NCBI RefSeq assembly: GCF_900106835.1
Contig: NZ_FNNR01000002.1
Coordinates: 124,001 to 188,000, forward strand
Reading direction: 5' to 3'
DNA length: 64,000 nucleotides
From: Arthrobacter sp. cf158
GTDB lineage: Bacteria; Actinomycetota; Actinomycetes; Actinomycetales; Micrococcaceae
The translations under genes and the position numbers were made by a program. This document shows, in pieces, positions 15,889-23,870 of the stretch. Each line of letters begins with the position of its first letter. Position 1 is the stretch's first letter. Below the pieces are notes generated by a model. It was not told the DNA's origin and ran no database searches. It worked only from the letters and a program-made list of their open reading frames with translations.

Positions 15889-16880
15889 AGCCAGCCTTTT
15901 CTCTTGAAGATGAGGTACATCAGCAGGGCCGCGCCGAACATGAGGGCCACAGCCAGCGGGTACCCGAAATCCCAATGCAGCTCGGGCATATGGTCGAAGT
16001 TCATGCCGTAGACGCCGGCAACAAAGGAGGGTGCGAAGAGGATCGCAGCCCAGGAGGAGATCTTCTTGACCTGTTCGTTTTGTGCGGCGCTGGCCTCGTT
16101 CTGGCGGTTGGCCGTCAAGGTTCCATCCAGCGTGAGTGCATTCTGCAAGAGGTCCCTGAACGAGTTCACCCGGGAGATGACACGTTGAACGTGGTCCTCA
16201 ACGTCGCGCAGTGAGCGCTGCAGTTCGATGTCCACACCGTATTTTTCGAAACCCTTCTCCAGCAGGGCCATCATGTCCGGGAGCGGTTGGATGGCCCGCT
16301 GGAACTGGATGACTTCGCGGGCGAGTTCGTAGATGCGGCGTGACACGGCGCTGTCGCCGCTGAAAAGCTGATCTTCGATTTCGTCGATGTCATTCTCAAG
16401 GCCCGCCACAACGGGTGCGTAATCGTCCACCACCTGGTCAAGAAGTGCGTAGAGCACCGCTTCGGGCCCGTGGCAGAGAAGGTCCGGACGCTGTTCGAGG
16501 CGGTGCCGGACCCTGGCGACTCCGCCGGTTTCGGCATGGCGGATGGTCACCACAAAGTTCTTTCCTGTGAAGATGTGCAGTTCGCCGAACTCTACCGACT
16601 CGGTGTCGTCCAGGTACCGGGCGGGGCGGAGAACGGTAAACAGGTTGTTGTCGTACCGCTCAAGCTTGGGCCGTTGATGCGCCGATACTGCGTCCTCCAC
16701 GGCCAGCTCGTGAAGTCCGAACTCGTGGGCGACGGCGGCCATCTCGTCCTTCGTGGGCCGGTACAGGCCAATCCATGCCATGCCGCCATGCTCCGCCAAC
16801 GTCTCAAACGTTTGCTCGAGGTTGTGCGGGGTTGCTGTGCGTACGCCGTCTACGTATACGGCGTTGTCGATGATGGTCAC
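15885..16880 (-). CDS. corA: CorA-type Mg2+/Co2+ transporter
   Basis: A 331-aa CorA protein that forms a pentameric divalent-cation channel. The cytoplasmic N-terminal funnel (1-265) has AVEDAVSAHQRPKLERYDNN, a long coiled helix follows, and the two C-terminal helices flank the selectivity signature YGMNFDHMPEL; the end KRKGWL is the usual basic tail. The GTG at 16880 is supported by a -10 box 7 nt upstream and by family alignment; the longer ATG version adds unrelated residues. Confidence 0.94.
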   Translation of the reverse strand: MTIIDNAVYVDGVRTATPHNLEQTFETLAEHGGMAWIGLYRPTKDEMAAVAHEFGLHELAVEDAVSAHQRPKLERYDNNLFTVLRPARYLDDTESVEFGELHIFTGKNFVVTIRHAETGGVARVRHRLEQRPDLLCHGPEAVLYALLDQVVDDYAPVVAGLENDIDEIEDQLFSGDSAVSRRIYELAREVIQFQRAIQPLPDMMALLEKGFEKYGVDIELQRSLRDVEDHVQRVISRVNSFRDLLQNALTLDGTLTANRQNEASAAQNEQVKKISSWAAILFAPSFVAGVYGMNFDHMPELHWDFGYPLAVALMFGAALLMYLIFKRKGWL

Positions 16881-16887
16881 TGGTTGA

Positions 16888-16893
16888 ACGCTA
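16888..16893 (-). promoter_or_regulatory. -10 box (TAGCGT, minus strand) for leaderless corA
   Basis: On the minus strand TAGCGT precedes the corA GTG by 7 nt. It overlaps the stop codon of the DUF1761 gene, so corA-zapE can be transcribed separately from it. Confidence 0.45.
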
Positions 16894-17316
16894 CTGCATG
16901 GCTCCGATGATGGCGCCCGCAATGGTCATGGCTACGATGTCGTGGCCGGAGTCGATCACAGTTACTACCGACGGGCGCCCTGCGAAGCCGTTGTGGATGA
17001 CATGGCCACCGGCGCGGAAAACCACGGACGCAACCAAGGCGAAGAAGCCTCCCGCTACGAAAGTGTTGATGTCCAAGGCGCTGATGAGGATGGCGAGGAG
17101 GATGCTGGTCAGCGCCGCAGCCACCATCATGGGCACCCAGATGCCCGCTCCGCCGTCGATGTTCTTGAGGTCGTCTTCGGTCTTGCCGATTGCCTGCATC
17201 CACCGGCGCCCAAGGACGGCGGGCATGTACCAGACAAAGCCGATCACCATGCTTGAAACGAAGGCCAGAAGTACGGCAAACCAGTTGATCTGGGAAATAT
17301 GTGAGAGCCAATCCAT
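16891..17316 (-). CDS. DUF1761 family integral membrane protein
   Basis: A 141-aa protein with four membrane helices. The start is MDWLSHISQINWFAVLLAFV; the family hallmark GFVWYMPAVLGRRWMQAIG follows the first helix, then helices at about 60-80, 82-100 and 115-140. Function of the family is unknown. The ATG at 17316 is favoured by TAGGAT 7 nt upstream and by family length. Confidence 0.75.
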   Translation of the reverse strand: MDWLSHISQINWFAVLLAFVSSMVIGFVWYMPAVLGRRWMQAIGKTEDDLKNIDGGAGIWVPMMVAAALTSILLAILISALDINTFVAGGFFALVASVVFRAGGHVIHNGFAGRPSVVTVIDSGHDIVAMTIAGAIIGAMQ

Positions 17317-17323
17317 GCCTGAA

Positions 17324-17329
17324 ATCCTA
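17324..17329 (-). promoter_or_regulatory. -10 box (TAGGAT, minus strand) for leaderless DUF1761 gene
   Basis: TAGGAT lies 7 nt before the ATG at 17316 on the minus strand and overlaps the 3' end of the Lrp/AsnC gene. Confidence 0.5.
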
Positions 17330-17869
17330 GTCCGTTCCGTCCTCTGAACCGGCGCGCTGGCCATCCTGTCTGGCGCGTGTTGGGGCTGCGGCCATCCTTC
17401 CGATGAGCGGTTCGGTGCGGTAGGGAATATGCGTGTGCAGGGCCAACACGGTTTCAGTCCTGATAACCCCCTTGGTGCGAAGGACAGAGCGCAGTGCGGA
17501 CTGCAGATTGTGGGTATCCGTGGCCACCACCCGGCACCACAGATCTCCGCGCCCTGAGATTTCGTGGACTTCCAGTACTTGGGGAATCAGGCGCAGGGCG
17601 CCGATGACGCCGTCCAGTTCCCGGTGGGTGACTTCAATCGTGACGAAAGCGACGACGTCGTACCCTACCTTCTCAAGATCAACTTCCCGCCCTGCCGCCT
17701 GCAGCACGCCGGAGCGAGCCAGGCGCTTTACGCGGCTCTGGGCAGTGTTGCGGGCTATGCCCAACGCATCGCTTAACTCTGCGATCTGGATGCGAGGGTC
17801 CTTAATGAGCTCCAGGAGTATCTTCAGGTCCATAGGGTCAAGGGTGTTCAAATGGTCACTCCAGCTCAC
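17327..17869 (-). CDS. Lrp/AsnC-family transcriptional regulator
   Basis: A 180-aa regulator with an N-terminal helix-turn-helix (ILLELIKDPRIQIAELSDAL then ARNTAQSRVKRLARSG) and the C-terminal ligand-binding domain with EVHEISGRGDLWCRVVA. Lrp/AsnC proteins sense amino acids and form octamers. The GTG at 17869 gives the usual length. It is divergent from an MFS transporter across about 150 bp of AT-rich DNA, so it probably controls that transporter. Confidence 0.87.
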   Translation of the reverse strand: MSWSDHLNTLDPMDLKILLELIKDPRIQIAELSDALGIARNTAQSRVKRLARSGVLQAAGREVDLEKVGYDVVAFVTIEVTHRELDGVIGALRLIPQVLEVHEISGRGDLWCRVVATDTHNLQSALRSVLRTKGVIRTETVLALHTHIPYRTEPLIGRMAAAPTRARQDGQRAGSEDGTD

Positions 17870-17893
17870 GTGGTGGGAACTTCTTTGAGTATT

Positions 17894-17901
17894 TTGATCA
17901 A
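17894..17901. promoter_or_regulatory. TTGATCAA palindrome in the Lrp/MFS divergent region
   Basis: An 8-bp palindrome within an unusually AT-rich stretch between the divergent Lrp/AsnC and MFS genes. It is a candidate Lrp-type site, but weak on its own. Confidence 0.3.
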
Positions 17902-18023
17902 TTTTTACACTTTTGTGGCCCTTGCAGATCAGCGTCATTGCATTCTATTGCCATCATTACTTAGCCAAACTGCGCTCCCAGAAGGAATCACGCAGGGCGG
18001 CCACCGAGTCCGAAGGCATGGAA

Positions 18024-19259
18024 ATGACTGTCTTGAGCGAACTCCGCATGCGTCCGGCTACCGCCGAACGCATGGGATGGGATGCCTCCACCACGGCCAG
18101 GCTGGTCCTGGCCGGCGTTGTGATCTTTACGTTGTTGGTGGGCGCCAATCTCGCCACACCCCTCTACCCGTTGCTGCAAGCCAAACTTGGGATGTCGTCC
18201 CTGGACGTGACAGTGGCGTTTTCCAGTTACGTCCTTGCGCTCGTGGCAGTTCTCATGGTGGCTGGCCACTGGTCGGATCACATCGGCAGGCGGGCCGCAC
18301 TGGTCCTGGCGATACTGGTCGGCTTGGTGGGCGGAGTAATTTTCGCGAATGCGGACTCGCTTGTTTCTTTGTCCCTCGGCCGGGCATTGCAAGGCGTGGC
18401 TGTTGGCCTTGCCACTGGAGCCAGCTCCGCTGCTTTGCGGGAGTTGTTGCCGCAACGGCCTGATTGGGCTTCCCGGTTTACCCTGTTGTCCTCGGCAGGT
18501 GGCGTGGCTGCAGGTCCCGCAATCGGCGGTGTCCTCTCGCTCCTGCCTGACCCCACCCGCACGCCGTACTACATCCATTCGGCCGTGTTGCTTGCTGCGC
18601 TGGTTCCTTTGTGGTTACTCAAGGCCCGGCCGGCCATCGCACCGGCCCAGGGTCCAAGGCCCCTCAAGGTCCTTGCGCCGCGGAAGCCATCCATCTCCAG
18701 AGACGCTCGCGGAGCGTTCTGGATGGCGGCGGCCACCGGTTTCCTGAGCTTCGCTGTGTTTGGCTTCTGCTTGTCCCTGGCTCCGGGCTACTTCGCCAGC
18801 GTGGTCCACGCCGACTCGCGGCCATTGATCGGCCTGCTGGCGGGCGTCACTCTTGGGGCCTCGGCCCTGAGCCAGCTCCTGGGGGCGCGAGGGCGCTTCG
18901 TTGTCCCGGTGTCTCTTGCTGTTCTGGGAGCATCGGTAATTCTGGTGGGGGCCGCCGCTGCGTGGTCCAGTCCGTGGCTGCTGGTGGCCGCGAGTATCAC
19001 TGCGGGGGCCGGCCAGGGAATTGCCTTCCGGCAGGTTTTCAACGAAGTAGCCGGAAAAGTGGAGGCGGCCCGTCATGCGCAGGTCATCAGTACCGTCTAC
19101 GTGATCACGTATCTGGGAAGCGCGGTTCCAGTGATTGGCTTGGGGCTGGCCGTCGCGGTGCTAGGCTTGCACGCCGCCGTCGTGGTTTTCACTGCGGTGT
19201 GCGGCGTGGCGGCACTGGCGCTCGCGGCAGTGTCTCTTCGGAAGGCCTTGCGGGACTGA
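18024..19259 (+). CDS. MFS transporter
   Basis: A 411-aa protein with twelve predicted membrane helices. The loop 2-3 signature is GHWSDHIGRRAALVLAI (about 80-95), and the pattern repeats less clearly in the C-terminal half. AAGG 7 nt upstream supports the ATG at 18024. The adjacent Lrp/AsnC gene on one side and another convergent on the other suggest export of an amino acid or related compound, but the substrate is not readable. Confidence 0.85.
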   Translation: MTVLSELRMRPATAERMGWDASTTARLVLAGVVIFTLLVGANLATPLYPLLQAKLGMSSLDVTVAFSSYVLALVAVLMVAGHWSDHIGRRAALVLAILVGLVGGVIFANADSLVSLSLGRALQGVAVGLATGASSAALRELLPQRPDWASRFTLLSSAGGVAAGPAIGGVLSLLPDPTRTPYYIHSAVLLAALVPLWLLKARPAIAPAQGPRPLKVLAPRKPSISRDARGAFWMAAATGFLSFAVFGFCLSLAPGYFASVVHADSRPLIGLLAGVTLGASALSQLLGARGRFVVPVSLAVLGASVILVGAAAAWSSPWLLVAASITAGAGQGIAFRQVFNEVAGKVEAARHAQVISTVYVITYLGSAVPVIGLGLAVAVLGLHAAVVVFTAVCGVAALALAAVSLRKALRD

Positions 19260-19277
19260 ACGCCGCTGCGCCGGCCC

Positions 19278-19784
19278 TTATTCGGGCAGCGGTCCCCGGT
19301 TACCCGGGATATGCTGGAAGACCATGGTGGTTTCGGTGTGACCCACCACGGGGTCGGTGGCGAGGTTGTCCAAAAGCCAGTTGCGAAGGTCGTCCGTGTT
19401 GGCCACGGCAATATGGAGAAGGTAATCCACCGAGCCTGTGGTGTGGAACGTGGAAATGACCGCCGGAAGCTTGGGGACTCGCGCGGTAAAGCGGTCGATC
19501 TGGTCGCGGTCGTGTGCGCGGAGGCGAACGGCAATGAGGGCCTGTACCGATCGGCCAATAGCCGGAAGGCTCAACACGGCCTCGAAGCCTTCAATGATTC
19601 CGCGTTCGGAGAGCGCCCTGGTGCGCATCAAGGCCGTGGAGGGGGCGATCCCCACAAGTTCAGCCAGTTGCTTGTTGGAGATGCGGGCGTCGTCCACCAA
19701 CGCTGCGAGAATCCGTTCATCAATCGCGTCCAGCGGCTCTGCGCTGCCCGTGCTTGACCGAACATTCTTCGTGGGGTTGCTCAC
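19278..19784 (-). CDS. Lrp/AsnC-family transcriptional regulator
   Basis: A 168-aa regulator. The DNA-binding part is LDAIDERILAALVDDARISN with KQLAELVGIAPSTALMRTRAL; the effector domain contains STFHTTGSVDYLLHIAV and VGHTETTMVFQHIPG. The GTG start has AGGAGG a few nt upstream. It is convergent with the MFS gene, 18 bp between stops. Its target is unknown. Confidence 0.88.
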   Translation of the reverse strand: MSNPTKNVRSSTGSAEPLDAIDERILAALVDDARISNKQLAELVGIAPSTALMRTRALSERGIIEGFEAVLSLPAIGRSVQALIAVRLRAHDRDQIDRFTARVPKLPAVISTFHTTGSVDYLLHIAVANTDDLRNWLLDNLATDPVVGHTETTMVFQHIPGNRGPLPE

Positions 19785-19841
19785 GGATCCTCCTGAAATT
19801 GCCTTCCATCCATCATAGGCTGTGAATTCTTCAGGCGACCA

Positions 19842-20480
19842 TCACTTTTGGAGGGCTGCGTGGTCGCGACGGCTGGCCACGTGTTGAAGCGGTCCGCTCA
19901 GCAGCATCAGCAGCAAGGTCAGGTTTCCCGCGTCGGGAACCATCAAGGCCACCAGCAGGGCTGCCAGGAACAAGCCTGCGACGATGCAGCCGCCTCGGAT
20001 TCCGGACCGTGTCTCCAACGGGTCCAGATCGTGGAGGTCCGGGTGGTAGCGCAAGTACAAGCGCGCTGCCAAAAGCATGAGGCTGGTGGCCAGGAGGGTT
20101 CCGATGTAGACCAGAGCCTGGGCGCCGTCCGCCTTCATCTGCGTTGACAGCGAGGTGGCAACAGGCATCCACACAATGGTGAACATCCAGGCGATGGTCA
20201 ACCACAGCAGGCCTGTGTCTATACGGTGGACTTTCCGGAAGAGCCGGTGGTGATGAACCCAGAAGACGGCGATAAGCACAAAGCTGAGGACAAAACCCAG
20301 GAGGGCGTACTGTTCGTCAGCCAACCATTCGGCCGTGGTGCCGTCGTGGTCCGCGAGTTCACCCACGCTTTCCATGAGCGGCAATATCAACAGAGTCAGG
20401 GCAATCGCCACGACTGCATCGGTAAACGCCTGCAAACGTTCCGGCGACGACAGTTCCCGGGCTTTCGTGACCTGTGTCAT
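19842..20480 (-). CDS. TMEM175/DUF1211-family potassium channel-like protein
   Basis: A 212-aa protein with six predicted helices. The N-terminal ERLQAFTDAVVAIALTLLIL matches the family's RxxxFSD pore motif with Thr for Ser; FWVHHHRLFRKVHRID lies after helix 3. Bacterial TMEM175 proteins are tetrameric K+ channels lacking the TVGYG filter. Whether the Thr variant conducts is not known. Confidence 0.82.
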   Translation of the reverse strand: MTQVTKARELSSPERLQAFTDAVVAIALTLLILPLMESVGELADHDGTTAEWLADEQYALLGFVLSFVLIAVFWVHHHRLFRKVHRIDTGLLWLTIAWMFTIVWMPVATSLSTQMKADGAQALVYIGTLLATSLMLLAARLYLRYHPDLHDLDPLETRSGIRGGCIVAGLFLAALLVALMVPDAGNLTLLLMLLSGPLQHVASRRDHAALQK

Positions 20481-20487
20481 GCCTCCG

Positions 20488-20493
20488 ATTGTA
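20488..20493 (-). promoter_or_regulatory. -10 box (TACAAT, minus strand) before the TMEM175-like gene
   Basis: TACAAT is 7 nt before the ATG at 20480. The 7-nt spacer is CGGAGGC, so a Shine-Dalgarno-like GGAGG also sits next to the start and the leaderless reading is less certain here. Confidence 0.45.
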
Positions 20494-20511
20494 GGACCAG
20501 ATCGCCCGAAA

Positions 20512-21741
20512 TCAGCTGGAGTGGCGCGCTGGCCGGTGGACTGCCAAGGTGACTGCCGCCGTCGTGAATGAAAGGGCGATGACGCTCAACGCCAAGGCGG
20601 GCCAGCCATACGCCTGAAATGCCAGCCCACCCGCCCAGCCAATGACGCTGGAACCGAGGTAATAGGACAGGTTATACAAGGAAGCTGCCTGGGCCCGTCC
20701 TGTGGTGGCAATGGTTCCCGTCCACCCTGAGCCGACACTATGGGCCGCAAAGAATCCTCCGGTGAAGATCACCAGCCCTGCAAGGGTGGCTGCCAGGTTC
20801 TCCATCAACGTCAGCGCCAAACCGCACGACATGACGGCGATCCCGGTCAGGAGCACATTCCGCCTGCCAAACCTCGAGGTGAGCCCCGCAGCCCACCGTG
20901 AGCTGACGGTGCCGGACAAATACGCCAGGAAGATGAGGCTGACCACGGTGGCAGGGAGACCAAACGGTTCTGCATGCAATCGGAATCCGAGGTAGTTATA
21001 GACGGCCACAAAGCCGCCCATCAGCAGGAAAGCCTGCAAATACAAGGCCACCAGCTTGGGATTGCTCGAGTGGCCACCCAAGGTCCGGAGGGCTCCGCGA
21101 AAGCCCATCGCCGGAGCAGGGCTGAAACGCCTTTGCTTTGGGACAAGCACCAGGAAGAGGACAGCGGAGACTGTCGCGAGGAGGGATACAGCCAAAGCTG
21201 CAGCCCGCCAGCCCCAGAGCTCGCCCACGGGGCCGGCCACCAAACGCCCGGCCAGCCCGCCCAGGGTAGTCCCGGCAACGTACGTTCCCGCTGCCAAGGC
21301 AGTGTGAATCTTGGTGACTTCCTCGTTGAGGTAGGCAATGGCGATGGCCGGGATGCCACCCAACGCCATTCCTTCCAATGTTCGTAGTCCCAGCAACAAC
21401 GGCACGGAGGGTGCCAGGGGTACCAGGAGCCCCAGCAGGGTAGCAGCGCCGATTCCGATGGACATGGCACGGACGCGGCCAATCCTGTCGGCCACGAAAG
21501 ACCACGGCAGCACTGTGATGGCAAGCCCTACCGTGGCCAAGGAGATGCTGAGGGCGGCCTCGGCGGCTGTGATGTTCAGGTCGCTGGCCATGAGGGGCAG
21601 GACAGCCTGTGTGGAGTACAACTGCGCAAAGGTGGCCACGCCGGCCAGCGCCAAAGCGGCAAGCAACCGCCGGTATCCCCGGGACCCTTTGGTGTGTCCG
21701 TCCCACGTTTCGGCGGTGTTTATGGCGATTGCTTTACTCAC
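20512..21741 (-). CDS. MFS transporter (YnfM/AraJ-like)
   Basis: A 409-aa protein with twelve helices: AGVATFAQLYSTQAVLPLMA in the first helix and WSFVADRIGRVRAMSIGIG as the loop 2-3 signature. The N-terminal pattern resembles the YnfM/CynX-like branch of small-molecule exporters. It starts at a GTG and is divergent from a LysR gene, the usual layout of an inducible efflux pump and its activator. Confidence 0.85.
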   Translation of the reverse strand: MSKAIAINTAETWDGHTKGSRGYRRLLAALALAGVATFAQLYSTQAVLPLMASDLNITAAEAALSISLATVGLAITVLPWSFVADRIGRVRAMSIGIGAATLLGLLVPLAPSVPLLLGLRTLEGMALGGIPAIAIAYLNEEVTKIHTALAAGTYVAGTTLGGLAGRLVAGPVGELWGWRAAALAVSLLATVSAVLFLVLVPKQRRFSPAPAMGFRGALRTLGGHSSNPKLVALYLQAFLLMGGFVAVYNYLGFRLHAEPFGLPATVVSLIFLAYLSGTVSSRWAAGLTSRFGRRNVLLTGIAVMSCGLALTLMENLAATLAGLVIFTGGFFAAHSVGSGWTGTIATTGRAQAASLYNLSYYLGSSVIGWAGGLAFQAYGWPALALSVIALSFTTAAVTLAVHRPARHSS

Positions 21742-21747
21742 CCGGCA

Positions 21748-21753
21748 AGGTTA
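21748..21753 (-). promoter_or_regulatory. -10 box (TAACCT, minus strand) for leaderless MFS gene
   Basis: TAACCT precedes the GTG at 21741 by 6 nt. The LysR-type repeats begin 24 bp further upstream, a suitable place for activator contact. Confidence 0.45.
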
Positions 21754-21776
21754 GGACGCAGTCGACTCCGCATTCC

Positions 21777-21815
21777 AATGCATGATTTGAGTACGATTGA
21801 TGCAGAAATGCATGA
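21777..21815. promoter_or_regulatory. Paired AATGCATGA repeats, putative LysR operator
   Basis: AATGCATGA occurs at 21777-21785 and 21807-21815, exactly 30 bp (about three helical turns) apart, each containing the palindrome ATGCAT. They fill the gap between the divergent MFS and LysR genes. Confidence 0.55.
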
Positions 21816-21836
21816 GTAATTCAGGCAAGGAGACAC

Positions 21837-22811
21837 GTGGAACCCGATCATCAGCAACTCGTCCAGCTCCTTCCTCTGCTGCCGGTCCTTGCTGAACTTG
21901 GCCGCACTGAACACATGACCGAAACCGCTGAGATCCTTGGCGTTCCCCAATCGACAGTCAGCCGCGCCGTGGCCCGGGCCAGTGCGATCGTCGGCATGGA
22001 CCTGCTGATCCGCGACGGCCGCGGCATCCGCCTGACGCCCGCTGCCAAAACCCTGCTTCCCTACATCGAGGCAGCTCTGGCGGACTTCCAAGCAGGACTG
22101 GACAGGGTGCGCCATGAGTCCGATGTGGTGCGGGGGCGCATTGGCGTTTCCTTCCAGCACACCTTCGGCGAAGCCACACTTCCGTTGCTGATCAGCGCTT
22201 TCCGTGGCCGCCACCCGCAGACCATGTTCGAGCTGTGGCAGGGGCCGCGGGACGATTGCCTGCAACGGATGGCCAGCGGCGATATGGACTTCGCGCTGAT
22301 CGCGCCCATCGCTCCAGAAGGCAGGGGGATCCGATCGTTGCCGCTCTACCGCGAGCCGCTGAGGGTGGTCCTGCATTACAGGCACCCCTTGGCGGGGCGG
22401 TCCAGCGTGCGCCTTTCCGAATTACGGCACGACCCCTACATCACCCTTCCAGAGGGAGTCGGCCTGAGGGCGCTGGGTGAGGCGCTGCTGCGTGAATCCG
22501 GGTTTCGTCCCCGGATCGCTTTCGAAGTCCAGGAGTCCACCTCTGCCCGCGGCCTGGTTTCCGCTGGCCTGGGGTTCAGTATCCTTCCGCCGGCAGGCCC
22601 AGGCTCAGGCACGGGCCAATTCCTTCCCGAGGCCGAGCTTGGACTGGTGGAAGTGGCTATCGAATCGGAACTGGCCTTCCGGCAAATCGGGATTGCGTGG
22701 CGTGAGCGTAGTTTTGAACCGGATGCCGTACGGCTGTTCCGTGAATTGGTGGTGACGGAGGGCGGCGGATTACTGGCCGAACTGGTCAGAGCCCGTTCAG
22801 GAACTCCCTGA
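21837..22811 (+). CDS. LysR-family transcriptional regulator
   Basis: A 324-aa regulator. The helix-turn-helix lies at about 20-60 (MTETAEILGVPQSTVSRAVA), followed by the linker helix (LLIRDGRGIRLTPAAKTLLP) and an effector domain from about 95 (RGRIGVSFQHTFGEATLPLL). The GTG at 21837 has AAGGAG 6 nt upstream. It is divergent from the MFS gene and probably activates it. Its last 26 nt overlap the convergent nitronate monooxygenase gene. Confidence 0.9.
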   Translation: MEPDHQQLVQLLPLLPVLAELGRTEHMTETAEILGVPQSTVSRAVARASAIVGMDLLIRDGRGIRLTPAAKTLLPYIEAALADFQAGLDRVRHESDVVRGRIGVSFQHTFGEATLPLLISAFRGRHPQTMFELWQGPRDDCLQRMASGDMDFALIAPIAPEGRGIRSLPLYREPLRVVLHYRHPLAGRSSVRLSELRHDPYITLPEGVGLRALGEALLRESGFRPRIAFEVQESTSARGLVSAGLGFSILPPAGPGSGTGQFLPEAELGLVEVAIESELAFRQIGIAWRERSFEPDAVRLFRELVVTEGGGLLAELVRARSGTP

Positions 22812-23829
22812 CCACTTCCTTGGCAGAACCTTCGCGTGCCTGGCGCCAGCCCGTGCCGGCCCACAAGTTGAGGCGCTGGGGATCGCCGGCGGCGGATGAG
22901 GCCGCGCGAACAGGCGCTGTGAGGTGGTGAATGGCGGGGTAGCCCTCCGGCGCATCCCGGTGGTCGAGCACGAACTCATTGACCAGCGATCGTGCCAGTC
23001 GCCCCGTGAATGCCCGGGTCATGGCTGTTTCCGTGAAGGAAGGATCGCCCAGCGCATCCTTGTGCGGCGTCCGGGCTCCACTCTCGTCGGTGCGGACCAG
23101 GGCGGTACCGACTTGCGCGGCTGTTGCACCAGCGGTCAGAACGTCGCGAAGTGCGCTGCCGTCCATGATTCCGCCTGCTGCTATCAGCGGAAGCCCGACG
23201 GCGGCACGCACCTGGGCGATCAGTTCCGCCGTCGTCCGGGCCGCCAGTGTTCCCGCACCGTCTGTGCTTTCGGTCAGGAAGGCGGCCGTGTGCCCGCCTG
23301 CGGACTGGTGTTGGACGGCGATGGCGTCCGGGCCTTCCTCCGCAGCCGCGAGGCCCTCCGCAACGGTCGTGACGCTGGAAATGACCATGCTTCCCGCCTT
23401 CTGCAGCGCGTGGACCACTGGCTTTCCCGGGAGACCGAAAGCGAAGCTCACCAACTCCACGGGATCGGCCAGCAGGGCATCAATTTTTTCCTGCCACGCG
23501 TCGTCGTCATCCAGGCGCAGGGAAGGAAGGTCCACCCCGTAGCGGGCGGCGTCGGGCTCCAGCTCACGACGGTAAGCCTCAAGGCGGGCCACTGCATCCG
23601 GAGCCGGCGGCAGCTGGCGATGATCCGGCACGAAGAGGTTGATGCCAAACCGAATGTCGAGGGCCCGCGCGGAGGCGATGTCAGCAGCCATGGCTTCGGG
23701 GCTCTTGTAGCCAGCGGCAAGGAATCCCACACCGCCACCCTCCTGGACTGCCTGCACCAAAGCAGGCGTTGACGTTCCCCCAGCCATGGGAGCTGCAATA
23801 AACGGTGTGCCAAACAGGGAATCGGGCAT
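22786..23829 (-). CDS. Nitronate monooxygenase (2-nitropropane dioxygenase family)
   Basis: A 347-aa FMN-dependent TIM-barrel enzyme that oxidises alkyl nitronates. Visible are FIAAPMAGGTSTPALVQAV, AAGYKSPEAM, the catalytic-region QHQSAGGHTAAF (His of the family), LPLIAAGGIMDGSALRDVL for phosphate binding and AAQVGTALVRTDES. The ATG of MPDSLFG is preferred because GAGGAGAAA precedes it. Convergent overlap with LysR is 26 nt. The physiological nitronate is unknown. Confidence 0.9.
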   Translation of the reverse strand: MPDSLFGTPFIAAPMAGGTSTPALVQAVQEGGGVGFLAAGYKSPEAMAADIASARALDIRFGINLFVPDHRQLPPAPDAVARLEAYRRELEPDAARYGVDLPSLRLDDDDAWQEKIDALLADPVELVSFAFGLPGKPVVHALQKAGSMVISSVTTVAEGLAAAEEGPDAIAVQHQSAGGHTAAFLTESTDGAGTLAARTTAELIAQVRAAVGLPLIAAGGIMDGSALRDVLTAGATAAQVGTALVRTDESGARTPHKDALGDPSFTETAMTRAFTGRLARSLVNEFVLDHRDAPEGYPAIHHLTAPVRAASSAAGDPQRLNLWAGTGWRQAREGSAKEVVREFLNGL

Positions 23830-23858
23830 ATGCGGTTTCTCCTCGGGACGCTCCAAGC

Positions 23859-23864
23859 TAGTCT
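23859..23864 (+). promoter_or_regulatory. -10 box (TAGTCT) for leaderless kinase gene
   Basis: TAGTCT is 6 nt before the GTG at 23871; no Shine-Dalgarno sequence is present. Confidence 0.5.
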
Positions 23865-23870
23865 TTCACG

